This document shows positions 33,788 through 43,042 of a DNA stretch of 64,000 nucleotides, piece after piece. Made by a program: the position numbers and the translations under genes. The notes under the pieces were generated by a model. It did not search any database. It saw nothing but the letters and a program-made list of their open reading frames with translations, and was not told the DNA's origin. Every line of letters starts with the position of its first letter. The first letter of the stretch is position 1. This stretch comes from an uncultured Desulfobacteraceae bacterium (GTDB taxonomy: Bacteria; Desulfobacterota; Desulfobacteria; Desulfobacterales; UBA5852), in assembly GCA_913060875.1 (NCBI GenBank), contig CAJXSL010000018.1, positions 1 to 64,000 of the forward strand, given 5' to 3'.

Positions 33788-34930
33788 CTACATCAGGCGC
33801 GAAATGATCATCTTCTGCACTTCCGAAGTACCGCCGCCGATGGGTGCCAGACGGGTATCGCGGAAAATGCGCTCCACATCGAATTCATGGGTATAGCCGT
33901 AGCCGCCGTGCAGGGTCACCGCATCGTTGGTTACCGGCAAGCTCCAGTCGCCGATGAAAAGTTTGGCCACGGCCGCTTCCAGATGGTTCAGCGGACGCCC
34001 CTGATCCTTGCACCAGGCAATGCGGTAGACCAGGGCCCGGGCCGCTTCACCGAAAATGCGCATATCGGCCAGTTTGCGTTTGATGGCCTGGTAGTGCCCG
34101 ATGGGTTTGCCGAACTGCACGCGCCCTTTGGCATAGTCGGCGCACTTTTTGACCAGGTAGGTGGTGGACCCCACGAAGGGCGCCAGCAGGGCGCTGCGAT
34201 CCCACTCCACGGTCTGCATGGCCATCAGGAACCCCTCGCCTTCGTTGCCGAGGAGGTTTTCCGCCGGTATGACGCAATTGTTCAACACCAGCTCCGACGT
34301 CTTGGATGTGCGCACCCCCATTTTGAGCAGGGGCGGCCCGGCGCTGAAGCCCGGGGTGCCCTTGTCGATGATGAACGCGGAAATGCCCGCATGCTGCTGG
34401 TCCGGATCGGTTTTGGCATAAACCACGGCCACGTCCGCGATGGGGCCGTTGGTGATCCACATTTTCGTACCGTTGAGAACGTAGGTATCACCCTGGCGGG
34501 TGGCCGTGGTCGACATGGAGGCCACATCCGAGCCGGCATCCGGCTCCGAGAGGCCCATGCAGCCGATCCACTCGCCGCTGGCCAGCTTGGGGATGTAGTG
34601 CTGCCGCTGGGCATCCGTGCCATGCCGGAAAATGGTGTCGGCACACAAAAAGGAGTGGGCCCCGTAAGCCAGTGTCAGCCCCCCGTCCACACCGGCTTCG
34701 CCCAGGGCTTCCCCGGCCAGCACGGTGGTGACCACATCGGCGCCGCCGCCGCCCAGTTCCTCCGGGAAATGCAGCCCCAGAATGCCGAAATCCCCCATCT
34801 TGCGAAACGACTGGAAATCAAACTCACCATTGAGATCGTGCTCCTGGACACGGGGCACGATCTCCTTTTTGGCGAACCGGATCACTTCCTTCTTGAACAT
34901 CACTTGTTCCCGGGAAAAAGAAAAATCCAT
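33788..34930 (-). CDS. acyl-CoA dehydrogenase
   Basis: A 380-aa, otherwise classical acyl-CoA dehydrogenase (MGLSEPDAGSDVASM, VLNGTKMWITNG, RVQFGKPIGHYQ, LHGGYGYTHEF). At the C-terminal site it has IGGGTSEVQ, so the MCAD Glu is Gly. At the alternative long-chain/isovaleryl site it has VEWDRSALL, with Asp where Glu is expected. It could still act with Asp as base, or be the FAD-binding partner of the adjacent divergent subunit. GGAGG lies just before the ATG. A promoter and two operator-like palindromes precede it. Confidence 0.88.
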   Translation of the reverse strand: MDFSFSREQVMFKKEVIRFAKKEIVPRVQEHDLNGEFDFQSFRKMGDFGILGLHFPEELGGGGADVVTTVLAGEALGEAGVDGGLTLAYGAHSFLCADTIFRHGTDAQRQHYIPKLASGEWIGCMGLSEPDAGSDVASMSTTATRQGDTYVLNGTKMWITNGPIADVAVVYAKTDPDQQHAGISAFIIDKGTPGFSAGPPLLKMGVRTSKTSELVLNNCVIPAENLLGNEGEGFLMAMQTVEWDRSALLAPFVGSTTYLVKKCADYAKGRVQFGKPIGHYQAIKRKLADMRIFGEAARALVYRIAWCKDQGRPLNHLEAAVAKLFIGDWSLPVTNDAVTLHGGYGYTHEFDVERIFRDTRLAPIGGGTSEVQKMIISRLM

Positions 34931-34987
34931 AAGGTTCCTCCGTCTGATTCAGGCCAACCGCCCACCATCTTGGCTTACATTCGAATT

Positions 34988-35002
34988 TTGAACTTAATTC
35001 AA
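34988..35002. promoter_or_regulatory. putative TetR operator, site 1
   Basis: TTGAACTTAATTCAA, a 15-bp palindrome with arms TTGAA/TTCAA, about 58-72 bases upstream of the 34930 start and just downstream of the predicted promoter. A near match is at 35072-35086. A degenerate copy (TTGAATTCTAATT, 35011-35023) overlaps the -10 box. Confidence 0.5.
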
Positions 35003-35018
35003 ATTTATAATTGAATTC

Positions 35019-35047
35019 TAATTACGCTTCGCCGGAAGGGTTGTCAA
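35019..35047 (-). promoter_or_regulatory. sigma-70-type promoter for the 34930 gene
   Basis: On the minus strand TTGACA (35047-35042), a 17-base spacer, then TAATTA (35024-35019). The two palindromes lie on either side and a partial one overlaps the -10 box, which is the expected geometry for repression. Confidence 0.5.
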
Positions 35048-35071
35048 GCGTTTTCGAATTAATTTTTTATT

Positions 35072-35086
35072 TTGAATCTAATTCAA
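35072..35086. promoter_or_regulatory. putative TetR operator, site 2
   Basis: TTGAATCTAATTCAA, sharing 13 of 15 bases with site 1. It lies upstream of the -35 box of the minus-strand promoter and between the divergent dehydrogenase genes, so it could serve both directions. Confidence 0.5.
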
Positions 35087-35731
35087 ATCTTGAATACAGC
35101 CACCCTAATTTTTTGCTTTGACAACCAGCGCATGATTTGCCTATGGTAAAATCTGATCGCTCAACAGCACCCTGAGACCGCATTGCCACGCACCGAAAAG
35201 CACGTTTCACGCGACTTCGCTCCCCACCCACCGATAAGCCCAAGCTGATTCCCCGGCGCGATCACAACTGGAGGCCACCCGAGTTTCGGCGGGCGTCTCC
35301 CGGAAGAGCGTGCATCTTTTCCGATGGGGATCCTACTTCCACAAGGCTTTCACCGGGATGAAAACAACGACTTCCCGAGAGCGCCTGCCGAACCCTCACC
35401 CGTGCTGGCGCGCTTGCGGCGTCGCTCCCAAGGCATCGCCATCTGCTCCCGAACCGTCTGCCTGCTCCGGAAGCCATTATCCACATTCGCCAACGATTCT
35501 TGACAAACCACCGTTATCCTTTTTAATATGCCTTCCGCCGCTTCGGGGAGCGTGATCCCCGACGGCCTGGCCGCCGCCCGGGGGATCCCCGGAAACAAGC
35601 GGCGCCTCTCCAATTGCAGGGCTGGTCTTACTTATGGATTACAGGAAATCGCTCGCGCGCCCGCCTGGATAGACCATTGTCTGGACGGCGTTGCCCAACA
35701 CTACCCCACCCACGAACCGAGGAGCAGCCAC
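35087..35731. other. long divergent intergenic region
   Basis: About 650 bases without a supported gene. Small frames here lack ribosome sites and conservation. A TTGACA at 35498 with TTTAAT at 35522 (18-base spacer) is a possible promoter for the 35732 gene, leaving a leader of roughly 200 bases. Confidence 0.4.
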
Positions 35732-37582
35732 ATGGCCCAACAGATTGCCGACCGCCGGGACATCGATTTCGTTCTGCATGAACAGTTGCAGATTGAATCG
35801 CTTTTCAAACACGCGCGCTATCAGGACCTCAACCGCAAGTCCGCCGACATGGTGGTGACCGAGGCCCGCCGCTTCGGCCTCAAGGAAATTTTACCCACCT
35901 ATGGGGAAGGCGACCGCGAAGGCGTCGGCTATGAAGATGGGCAGGTCAAAGTGCCCTCCTGCTTCTACGGCCCCTATAAGCATTATGTGGACGGCGAATG
36001 GATCGCCATGGAAGAAGACCCCGAGGTCGGGGGCCAGGGCCTGCCCCAGGTGATTGCCCAGGCCGCCCGGGAGTATATTGTCGGGGCCAATTTCGCCTTC
36101 GCCGCCTTCGGCATCCTGAGTCACGGCACCGGCAAGATGATCGAACTGTTCGGGACCGACCTACAGAAAAAACTCTTCCTGAAAAAAGTCTATTCGGGCG
36201 AGTGGGCCGGCACCATGCTGCTGACCGAGCCCGAAGCCGGCTCCGACGTGGGCGCCCTGACCACCACGGCCCGCAAAAACGATGACGGCACCTACAGCCT
36301 CACCGGCAACAAGATTTTCATCACCTGCGGGGACCACGACGTGACCGAAAACATCATTCACCCCGTCCTGGCCCGCATTGAAGGCGCCCCGGCCGGCACC
36401 AAGGGCATCTCCATTTTCCTGGTGCCCAAATTCTGGGTGCATGACGACGGCTCCCTCGGGGAGCGCAACGACATCGTGTGCACCGGCATCGAGGAAAAAA
36501 TGGGCATCCATGGCAGCCCCACCTGCAGCATGGCAATGGGCTCCCGGGGCACCTGCCGGGGCATGCTCCTGGGAGAGGCCAACCGGGGCATGGCCATCAT
36601 GTTCCACATGATGAACGAAGCCCGCCTGGGCGTTGGCCAGCAGGGCTACCTGCATGGATCGTCCGCCTACCTGCATGCGGCCGAATATGCCAAACAGCGC
36701 GTCCAGGGGCGTGATATCGCCGCGGCCCGCACCCCCGATGCCACCGGGGTGCCCATCATCCGCCACCCGGACGTGCGCCGGCAGCTCATGCGCATGAAAG
36801 CCCTGGTGGATGGCATGCGCAGCTTCACCTTTTACGTGGCCTACCTTTTCGACCTGGAGGCCACCGCCACGGATGCCACCGAAAAGGATCGATTCCAGGG
36901 GCTCATCGAATACCTCACCCCGGTGGTGAAAGCCTACTGCTCGGATCGCGGCATGGAGATCTGCGACCTGGCCATGAACGTCTTCGGCGGCTACGGCTAC
37001 ACCCGCGAATACCCGGTGGAGCAGCTCATGCGGGATTGCAAGATCGCCACCATCTACGAGGGGACCAACAGCATCCAGGCCATGGACCTGCTGGGCCGCA
37101 AGCTGGGGCTCAAAAAAGGCGAAGTCTTCATGCAGTTGCTGCGGGAAATCCGCCAGACCATTCAGACCGCCGAAAAGATCCCCGGCCTGCAACCCCTGTG
37201 CGGCCGCCTGGACCAACTTCTCAACCGCTACGGCGAAACCGCCGTCTTCCTGGGCAAACGCGCCATGAGCCCGAATGTCAAAGCCGCCTTTGTCCAGGCC
37301 TACCCCTTCCTGGACGTCACCGGCGACATCGTGATGGCCTGGATGCTTCTCTGGCGGGCGGCCGTGGCCCAGCCGAAACTGGCCGCCCTGCTGGACGGCG
37401 CCGAAGATCCCGCGGCCCGGATCGCCGCCAACAAAGATGCCGCTTTCTACGACGGCCAGATCAAGGCGGCCACCTACTTCATCCATAGCCAGCTGCCGGT
37501 CACCGAGGGCAAAATCAACGGCATCCTGGAAGGCGAAGCCGCTGCCGTCCTGGACGCTGCCGAGAAATCCTTCGGAGGATGA
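35732..37582 (+). CDS. large acyl-CoA dehydrogenase with C-terminal extension
   Basis: A 616-aa dehydrogenase of the long FadE/AcdB-like type. Residues ~1-60 are an extra N-terminal helix region, ~80-460 the dehydrogenase core (MLLTEPEAGSDVGALTT, LTGNKIFITCGDHD, VFGGYGYTREYPVEQLMRD) and ~470-616 the helical C-terminal domain found only in this subgroup. The catalytic Glu is present in ATIYEGTNSIQ. It should be fully active in beta-oxidation. GAGGAG precedes the ATG at 35732; the open frame extends to 35528 but those codons have no counterpart in the family. It is transcribed away from the minus-strand cluster and is followed by the thiolase. Confidence 0.9.
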   Translation: MAQQIADRRDIDFVLHEQLQIESLFKHARYQDLNRKSADMVVTEARRFGLKEILPTYGEGDREGVGYEDGQVKVPSCFYGPYKHYVDGEWIAMEEDPEVGGQGLPQVIAQAAREYIVGANFAFAAFGILSHGTGKMIELFGTDLQKKLFLKKVYSGEWAGTMLLTEPEAGSDVGALTTTARKNDDGTYSLTGNKIFITCGDHDVTENIIHPVLARIEGAPAGTKGISIFLVPKFWVHDDGSLGERNDIVCTGIEEKMGIHGSPTCSMAMGSRGTCRGMLLGEANRGMAIMFHMMNEARLGVGQQGYLHGSSAYLHAAEYAKQRVQGRDIAAARTPDATGVPIIRHPDVRRQLMRMKALVDGMRSFTFYVAYLFDLEATATDATEKDRFQGLIEYLTPVVKAYCSDRGMEICDLAMNVFGGYGYTREYPVEQLMRDCKIATIYEGTNSIQAMDLLGRKLGLKKGEVFMQLLREIRQTIQTAEKIPGLQPLCGRLDQLLNRYGETAVFLGKRAMSPNVKAAFVQAYPFLDVTGDIVMAWMLLWRAAVAQPKLAALLDGAEDPAARIAANKDAAFYDGQIKAATYFIHSQLPVTEGKINGILEGEAAAVLDAAEKSFGG

Positions 37583-38069
37583 AGCCTATTCCCGTTTTGT
37601 TGGGATGATCGTAAAAATTCTAATATACGAGGATTGCCCTTGCAGTTATATGCGAAGTCAGAAGCCAGGCGTCAGAAGTCAGAATAACGAATAGCCTTCA
37701 GCGCAGTCTATTTTGGAATCGATGGAGCGAAGCGACTTCAACACAATTCTGAATCCTGTCTTCTGTCTACTGACTTCTGGCGAATATATTCAGTGGCGAA
37801 ACCAACTGTCTCTGACCTTGGCCTGAGGGGCAGGCTTGCAAACAATGAAATAAGCCGGCCGGCATCAAACAGGGTTGCCGGCCCTTTCATACCCTGTCGG
37901 ACCTCTCCCTCAAAGCGGAAGACCCAGGGTCGTCCTCTCGAAGGGAACTTAAAAAAGGAATAAGGCAATTCATTCCCACGCTTCGGTGGAGCCTCCCAGG
38001 GTCCTCCACCGGAGGTGGAGATTGTGGATCAAAATTAACGTGGACGGATTCCCAAAAGGAGTAGAACTG
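37583..38069. other. intergenic with degenerate GTCAGAA repeats
   Basis: About 490 bases between the dehydrogenase and the thiolase. It carries scattered GTCAGAA/TTCTGAC heptamers (37654-37686 and 37743-37780) on both strands, a worn relative of the arrays at 39360 and 49197. No gene is supported. Confidence 0.5.
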
Positions 38070-39320
38070 ATGAAAGATGTCGTTATCGTATCGGCCTGCC
38101 GCACCGCCATCGGCACGTTCGGAGGAAGCCTCAAGGATGTCAACGGCGCCGTCATCGGCGCCGCCACCATGAAAGAAGCCGTTAACCGGGCCGGTATCGA
38201 TCCCGCCCTGATCGACGATGTGCGCTACGGCTGCTGCATGGAGCCCACCGACAGCCTGAACGTAACGCGCACGTCGGCCCTGCTGGCCGGTATTCCCGAC
38301 AGCGTGCCCGCCGTCACCATCAACCGGGTCTGCATTTCCGGTATGGAAGCCGCGCTCTCGGGTATGGCCATGATCCAGGCCGGCCTGGTGGATGTGGTGC
38401 TGGCCGGCGGCGTGGAGCACATGTCGGGCGCGCCCTATACCGTGGAAAACGCGCGCTGGGGCTGCCGGCTCCAGGACCATGTCTTCGTGGACCGGATGAT
38501 CCGGGCCCTGCACTGCGGCTCCCACATCATTCCCCACCCGGAAGACGGGCCCGTGGATGCCGAGAAGCCCCCGCTGAGCATGTTCAAGGGGAAACCCTAC
38601 ATTATGGGGCATACGGCCGAATTCATCGCCCAGCATCACGACATCAGCCGGGAAGCCATGGACGAAGTCGCCCTGCGCAGCCACAACAACGCCGAGCGGG
38701 CCACCCGGGACGGCGACTTCGCCGAAGAAATCGTCGCCCTGGAAGTTCCCCGGCGCAAAAAGGATCCGCTGGTCTTCGATCGCGACGAACATTTCCGGCC
38801 GGGCATGACCATGGCGGATCTCCAGAAACTGCCGCCGGCCTTCGTTCCCAAGATCGGCAAGGTCACGGCCGGCAATTCCAGCGGCCTCAACGACGGCTCG
38901 GCCGGCATGATCATCATGAGCGCCGACAAGGCCAAGGAACTGGGGCTCACCCCGCTGGCCCGCATCAAGGCCGTGGGCATGGGGGCCTGCCACCCCTCGG
39001 TGATGGGCCTGTCGCCAGTGCCGGCCGTGCGCAACCTGCTCGAGCGCTCCGGCCTGAAGCTGGAGGACTTCGAACTGATCGAAGTCAACGAGGCCTTTGC
39101 CGCCCAATACCTGGGATGCGAAATCGAACTGGGCCTGAACCGCGAGGTGACCAATGTGAACGGTTCCGGCATCGGCCTGGGCCATCCGGTGGGCGCCACC
39201 GGCGCCCGCATCATGGTCACCCTGCTCCACGCCCTCAAACACCAGGGCAAAACAATGGGCATGGCCACCCTCTGCGGCGGCGGCGGGATATCCATGGCGT
39301 GTGTGCTGGAGATGATGTAA
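38070..39320 (+). CDS. acetyl-CoA C-acyltransferase (thiolase)
   Basis: A 416-aa conventional thiolase that would cleave 3-oxoacyl-CoA with CoA. Unlike the four thiolase-fold proteins of the minus-strand cluster it keeps the full catalytic set: Cys in TINRVCISGMEA, His in GLGHPVGATGAR and Cys in TLCGGGGISMA, together with NEAFAAQ. GGAG eight bases upstream supports the ATG at 38070; the longer frame from 37986 is not conserved. It would finish a beta-oxidation round started by the 35732 dehydrogenase. Confidence 0.93.
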   Translation: MKDVVIVSACRTAIGTFGGSLKDVNGAVIGAATMKEAVNRAGIDPALIDDVRYGCCMEPTDSLNVTRTSALLAGIPDSVPAVTINRVCISGMEAALSGMAMIQAGLVDVVLAGGVEHMSGAPYTVENARWGCRLQDHVFVDRMIRALHCGSHIIPHPEDGPVDAEKPPLSMFKGKPYIMGHTAEFIAQHHDISREAMDEVALRSHNNAERATRDGDFAEEIVALEVPRRKKDPLVFDRDEHFRPGMTMADLQKLPPAFVPKIGKVTAGNSSGLNDGSAGMIIMSADKAKELGLTPLARIKAVGMGACHPSVMGLSPVPAVRNLLERSGLKLEDFELIEVNEAFAAQYLGCEIELGLNREVTNVNGSGIGLGHPVGATGARIMVTLLHALKHQGKTMGMATLCGGGGISMACVLEMM

Positions 39321-39358
39321 ATCCAGGGGCCGAGGATCCGAGGGGGATAGGGTTCAAG

Positions 39359-39600
<242 letters not shown>

Positions 39601-39676
39601 AGGCGGCCTCCCTGGGATCCTTGAATCCTCTCCTTAAAACTTCTCGGGCAACGGTCCAAGACCGCGCTTGCATTAA

Positions 39677-40837
39677 ATGGGAAAAACGGTCATGGAATTT
39701 CCGAACATCTGGGCTGAAATCGACCTTGGCGCCATCGCGCACAACGTCCGGGAATTGAAAAACATCACCCGTGACGGGGCGCGTTTCATCGCCGTGGTGA
39801 AGGCGGACGGGTACGGCCACGGCGCGGCCGAAGTCGCCCGTACCGCCCTGGCGGCCGGCGCTGATATGCTGGCCGTCGCCCGCATCGACGAAGGCATCGC
39901 CCTGCGCCAGGCCGGCTTCGAAGAGCCTATCCTGGTGCTGGGCCCCACCTTTCCCGCGCATGCCGAAGGCCTGGTGACCCACCACCTGACCCAGAGCGTC
40001 ACCGGCCTGGCCGCCGCCCGGGCCCTGGATGAAGTGGCCCGGCGCTGCGGCGGGACCCTCCCGGTTCATCTCAAGGTGGATTCCGGCATGGGCCGACTGG
40101 GCCTGATTCCGGATGAACGGCGTCAGGATACGTCTCGGCCGCCGGTAGAAGAAGTCGCGGCCATCACCCGCTTGCCGGGCCTTCAGCTCAAAGGGGTCTT
40201 CACCCATTTTGCCACGGCCGACGAGCAGGACAAACGCTATGCCCACCGGCAGTTCAGTATTTTCTCGTCTTTTCTGGAAACCCTCGCAAAAGCCGGCATC
40301 GACTGCGGCCTGCGCCATGCCGCCAACAGCGCCGCCCTCATCGATCTGCCCGAAACCCACCTGGACGCCGTGCGGCCGGGCATCGCCCTTTACGGTCTCT
40401 ACCCGTCCCGGGAGGTCGATCACGCGCGGGCCAATCTCCAACCGGCCCTGGCGTTGAAGACACGCCTGCTGCAGGTCAAAGCCGTGCCGGCCGGGTTTCA
40501 GGTCAGCTACGGCCTGACCTGGGAAGCCCCCCGGGCAACCATTATCGGCACGGTGGCCGCCGGCTATGCCGACGGCATCCAGCGCCGGCTTTCCAACCGG
40601 GGCGTCATGCTGGTCAACGGTCGCCGGGCCTCCATCGTCGGGCGGGTCTGCATGGACCTGATCATGCTGGACCTGGGGCCGGATGCCACGGCCGCCGCCG
40701 GCGACGAGGTGGTCATCATCGGCCGCCAGGGCACGGAGACCATCAGCGCCGAGGACGTGGCCGACCTGCTGGGCACCATCAACTACGAGGTGGTCTTCAC
40801 CAATGCCACCCGGGTGCCGCGCAAATACCTGCCATAG
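39677..40837 (+). CDS. alr: alanine racemase
   Basis: A 386-aa PLP enzyme that interconverts L- and D-alanine for peptidoglycan. The PLP lysine is in VVKADGYGHG near residue 40, the catalytic Tyr in QVSYGLTW near residue 277, and VGRVCMDLIMLDL lies in the C-terminal beta domain. Fold type III length is normal. Two starts are possible, the ATG at 39677 and another five codons later (MEFPNIWAEIDL), which has GGGA upstream. It is flanked by repeats and seems to be monocistronic. Confidence 0.94.
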   Translation: MGKTVMEFPNIWAEIDLGAIAHNVRELKNITRDGARFIAVVKADGYGHGAAEVARTALAAGADMLAVARIDEGIALRQAGFEEPILVLGPTFPAHAEGLVTHHLTQSVTGLAAARALDEVARRCGGTLPVHLKVDSGMGRLGLIPDERRQDTSRPPVEEVAAITRLPGLQLKGVFTHFATADEQDKRYAHRQFSIFSSFLETLAKAGIDCGLRHAANSAALIDLPETHLDAVRPGIALYGLYPSREVDHARANLQPALALKTRLLQVKAVPAGFQVSYGLTWEAPRATIIGTVAAGYADGIQRRLSNRGVMLVNGRRASIVGRVCMDLIMLDLGPDATAAAGDEVVIIGRQGTETISAEDVADLLGTINYEVVFTNATRVPRKYLP

Positions 40838-41048
40838 GGATTCGCCAAACATCGCCGATTATTTTAGATTTCTTCCTGCTGCCAAAAACCTTTTTCAGCT
40901 GGATAAAGAGGCGGGTTTGTGCAGGATTCAGCCGATACCGATCATGTCCGGAATGGTAAAGGTGAGACTTTTGGGGAGAGAATCAAAATTTGAACACCCA
41001 ACGCATTTACTTTTCCCTGTTTCCCTGTTTCCCTGATTTCCTAATTCT

Positions 41049-42131
41049 CTATTCTCTGATTCTCGCTTTCCCACTCGTCCTGGCGCTTTCAGCGTCTGCC
41101 TTCCCCTCCCGCATCAAATGAATATCTTCCGGCGCGATGGCCAAATAGACCGTCTCGCCTTCGGCCACGCCCGAGCGGCTTAGACGACGGCGGCTGTCGA
41201 TGGCGCGAAAAGACAGGCCGTCCACATCCACCCAGACATCGGCGTAAAACCCGCGATTGAGCATACGCCTCAGCTTGCCCGCCAGTTGGTTTGCGGTCCC
41301 TGCATCAAAGGGGTCTTTGCGGATGCGGACATTTTCCGGCCGGACGGCCACCGCGTGAAAATCCCCGCCCCGGGCCTTGCAGCGCAACCGGATGTTCCCG
41401 ATGACAGCGTCATTTCCCGCGATCACCGCCGGGAAAAAATTCTTCATCCCCACGAAGTCGGCCACGAAAGGGGTTTCCGGGCGCTCGAAAATCGCGTCCA
41501 CCGGCCCCACCTGTTCGATGCGCCCCCGGTTCATCACTGCCGTGCGCTGGGCCATGAAATGGGCCTCCGCAAAATCGTGGGTCACCATCAACAGGGTAAT
41601 CCCCGTATCCTGGTGGAGGGTCTTGAGCAATCCCCGGATGTCTTCCCGGAAATTGGGATCCAGGGCGGTCAAGGGTTCGTCCAGCAACAGAACCGAGGGG
41701 GCCACGGCCAGGGACCGGGCCAGGGCCACACGCTGTTTTTCACCGCCGCTCAGGGAGTGGATCCGGCGCGATAGGAGCCGCTGCAGCCCCAGGCGTTCGA
41801 TCAGGGGTTCCAGATTTGGCAGGGCGGATGTGCAGTACCGCTGGCCGTAGGCAATGTTCTCCGCCACGCTCAGGTGGGGGAAAAGGGCATGGTCCTGGTA
41901 AAGGATCCCGATGCGGCGCCGTTCCGGCGGCAGGCCGGTCATGTCGCGACCGTCGATGAGAATGCGGCCCCGGGTCACCGGCACCACGCCGATAATCGCC
42001 TCCAGCAGGAGCGTCTTGCCGGCCCCGGTGGGGCCTAAGAGGGCAAAGGCCTCGCCCGGGTTGACTTGCAGATCGATATCCTCCAGCGCAAACCCCGGCA
42101 GGACGATGGCGAGATCTTCCACCCGTATCAT
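41049..42131 (-). CDS. wtpC: tungstate/molybdate ABC transporter, ATP-binding protein
   Basis: A 360-aa ATPase that would power oxyanion uptake at the inner face of the membrane. Walker A GPTGAGKT, Q-loop YQDHALFP, signature LSGGEKQR and Walker B VLLLDEP are intact; the last ~90 residues form a TOBE-type domain (VAVRPENVRI, VYLAIAPEDIHLM). The start at 42131 overlaps the permease stop (ATGA). It is the last gene of the four-gene operon. I use Wtp because the binding protein resembles WtpA; a Mod or Tup assignment cannot be excluded. A CCCTGTTTCCCTG-type tract follows the stop. Confidence 0.85.
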   Translation of the reverse strand: MIRVEDLAIVLPGFALEDIDLQVNPGEAFALLGPTGAGKTLLLEAIIGVVPVTRGRILIDGRDMTGLPPERRRIGILYQDHALFPHLSVAENIAYGQRYCTSALPNLEPLIERLGLQRLLSRRIHSLSGGEKQRVALARSLAVAPSVLLLDEPLTALDPNFREDIRGLLKTLHQDTGITLLMVTHDFAEAHFMAQRTAVMNRGRIEQVGPVDAIFERPETPFVADFVGMKNFFPAVIAGNDAVIGNIRLRCKARGGDFHAVAVRPENVRIRKDPFDAGTANQLAGKLRRMLNRGFYADVWVDVDGLSFRAIDSRRRLSRSGVAEGETVYLAIAPEDIHLMREGKADAESARTSGKARIRE

Positions 42132-42964
42132 GCGGTGCCATCCTTGCGGGGCGAGGCCCAGCGCAACAGCAGAAAAAGCACCAGACAGACCATGATCAGC
42201 CCCACGGCCACGGGCTGGGAGTATTTCAGCCCATAGGCGGTGAATCGTTCGTAAATCATCACCGGCGCCACCATGGGGTGGTAGGCCACGATCACCACGG
42301 CGCCGAATTCGCTCACTGCCCGGGCCATGCACATGATCAACCCCACCAGCATGCTGCGCCAGGCCAGGGGCAGGGTGATCCGGAAGAAGGTGCTCCAGGG
42401 CGAGGCCCCCAGGCTGCGGGAGACGGTCTCCAGACGCGCAGGCACGGCCTCGAAACCGGTCTTGACGGCATTGATGTAAAAGGGCAATCCCACAAAGGTC
42501 AGCACGCAGACGATGCCGGTGACCGTCCCCATGATCTGGATGTTCAGCTGGTCCAGGATCCGCCCGAACCAGTGGTGGCGGCCGGCCATGCTCAGAAGGG
42601 CAATGCCCACCACCGGGTGGGGGATCATGATGGGCAGGTCCACCACGCTTTCCACCAGCCGTTTGCCGGGAAAGTGTTTACGGGCCAGCAGGTAGGCAAA
42701 GGGCGTGCCAAAGACGAACGCAATCAGAGCGGCGGATCCCGACGTGTAGAGGCTCATCCCGATGGCCCGGATGACATCGGGATCGCTCCAGGTCTCCCGC
42801 AAATCTTCCACTGAGGGCTGGACCACCATTTCCACCAGCGGCAGCAGGACGAAGGCCATAATGATGGCGCTGGCGGCCAGCGCGATCCCCAGAAACGGAT
42901 CGACCCGGCGGCGGTCCGATCCGGGGGGCGGCAGGGGCAATGCGTCGTCGGTGTGTTTGTTCAT
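42128..42964 (-). CDS. wtpB: tungstate/molybdate ABC transporter permease
   Basis: A 278-aa inner-membrane permease with about six hydrophobic segments and the EAA-type loop (ETVSRSLGASPWSTFFRITLPLAW) that contacts the ATPase. The segment VDLPIMIPHPVVGIALL is typical of ModB/WtpB/CysT permeases. It lies 78 bases downstream of the binding-protein gene and is coupled to the ATPase gene. The ribosome site is weak, so the start could be slightly different. Confidence 0.87.
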   Translation of the reverse strand: MNKHTDDALPLPPPGSDRRRVDPFLGIALAASAIIMAFVLLPLVEMVVQPSVEDLRETWSDPDVIRAIGMSLYTSGSAALIAFVFGTPFAYLLARKHFPGKRLVESVVDLPIMIPHPVVGIALLSMAGRHHWFGRILDQLNIQIMGTVTGIVCVLTFVGLPFYINAVKTGFEAVPARLETVSRSLGASPWSTFFRITLPLAWRSMLVGLIMCMARAVSEFGAVVIVAYHPMVAPVMIYERFTAYGLKYSQPVAVGLIMVCLVLFLLLRWASPRKDGTA

Positions 42965-43042
42965 GTCGAAAATGAATGCGGCTGGAAAACGGCAAGCCCG
43001 CTTACGCCGTGCACGGCGCGCGGGCTTGCCGTGTTGCCCTTA

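Noticed and set aside
32867-35014. 715-codon plus-strand frame opposite the dehydrogenase pair
   Set aside because: Antisense shadow of two clear acyl-CoA dehydrogenases; no ribosome site or family match.
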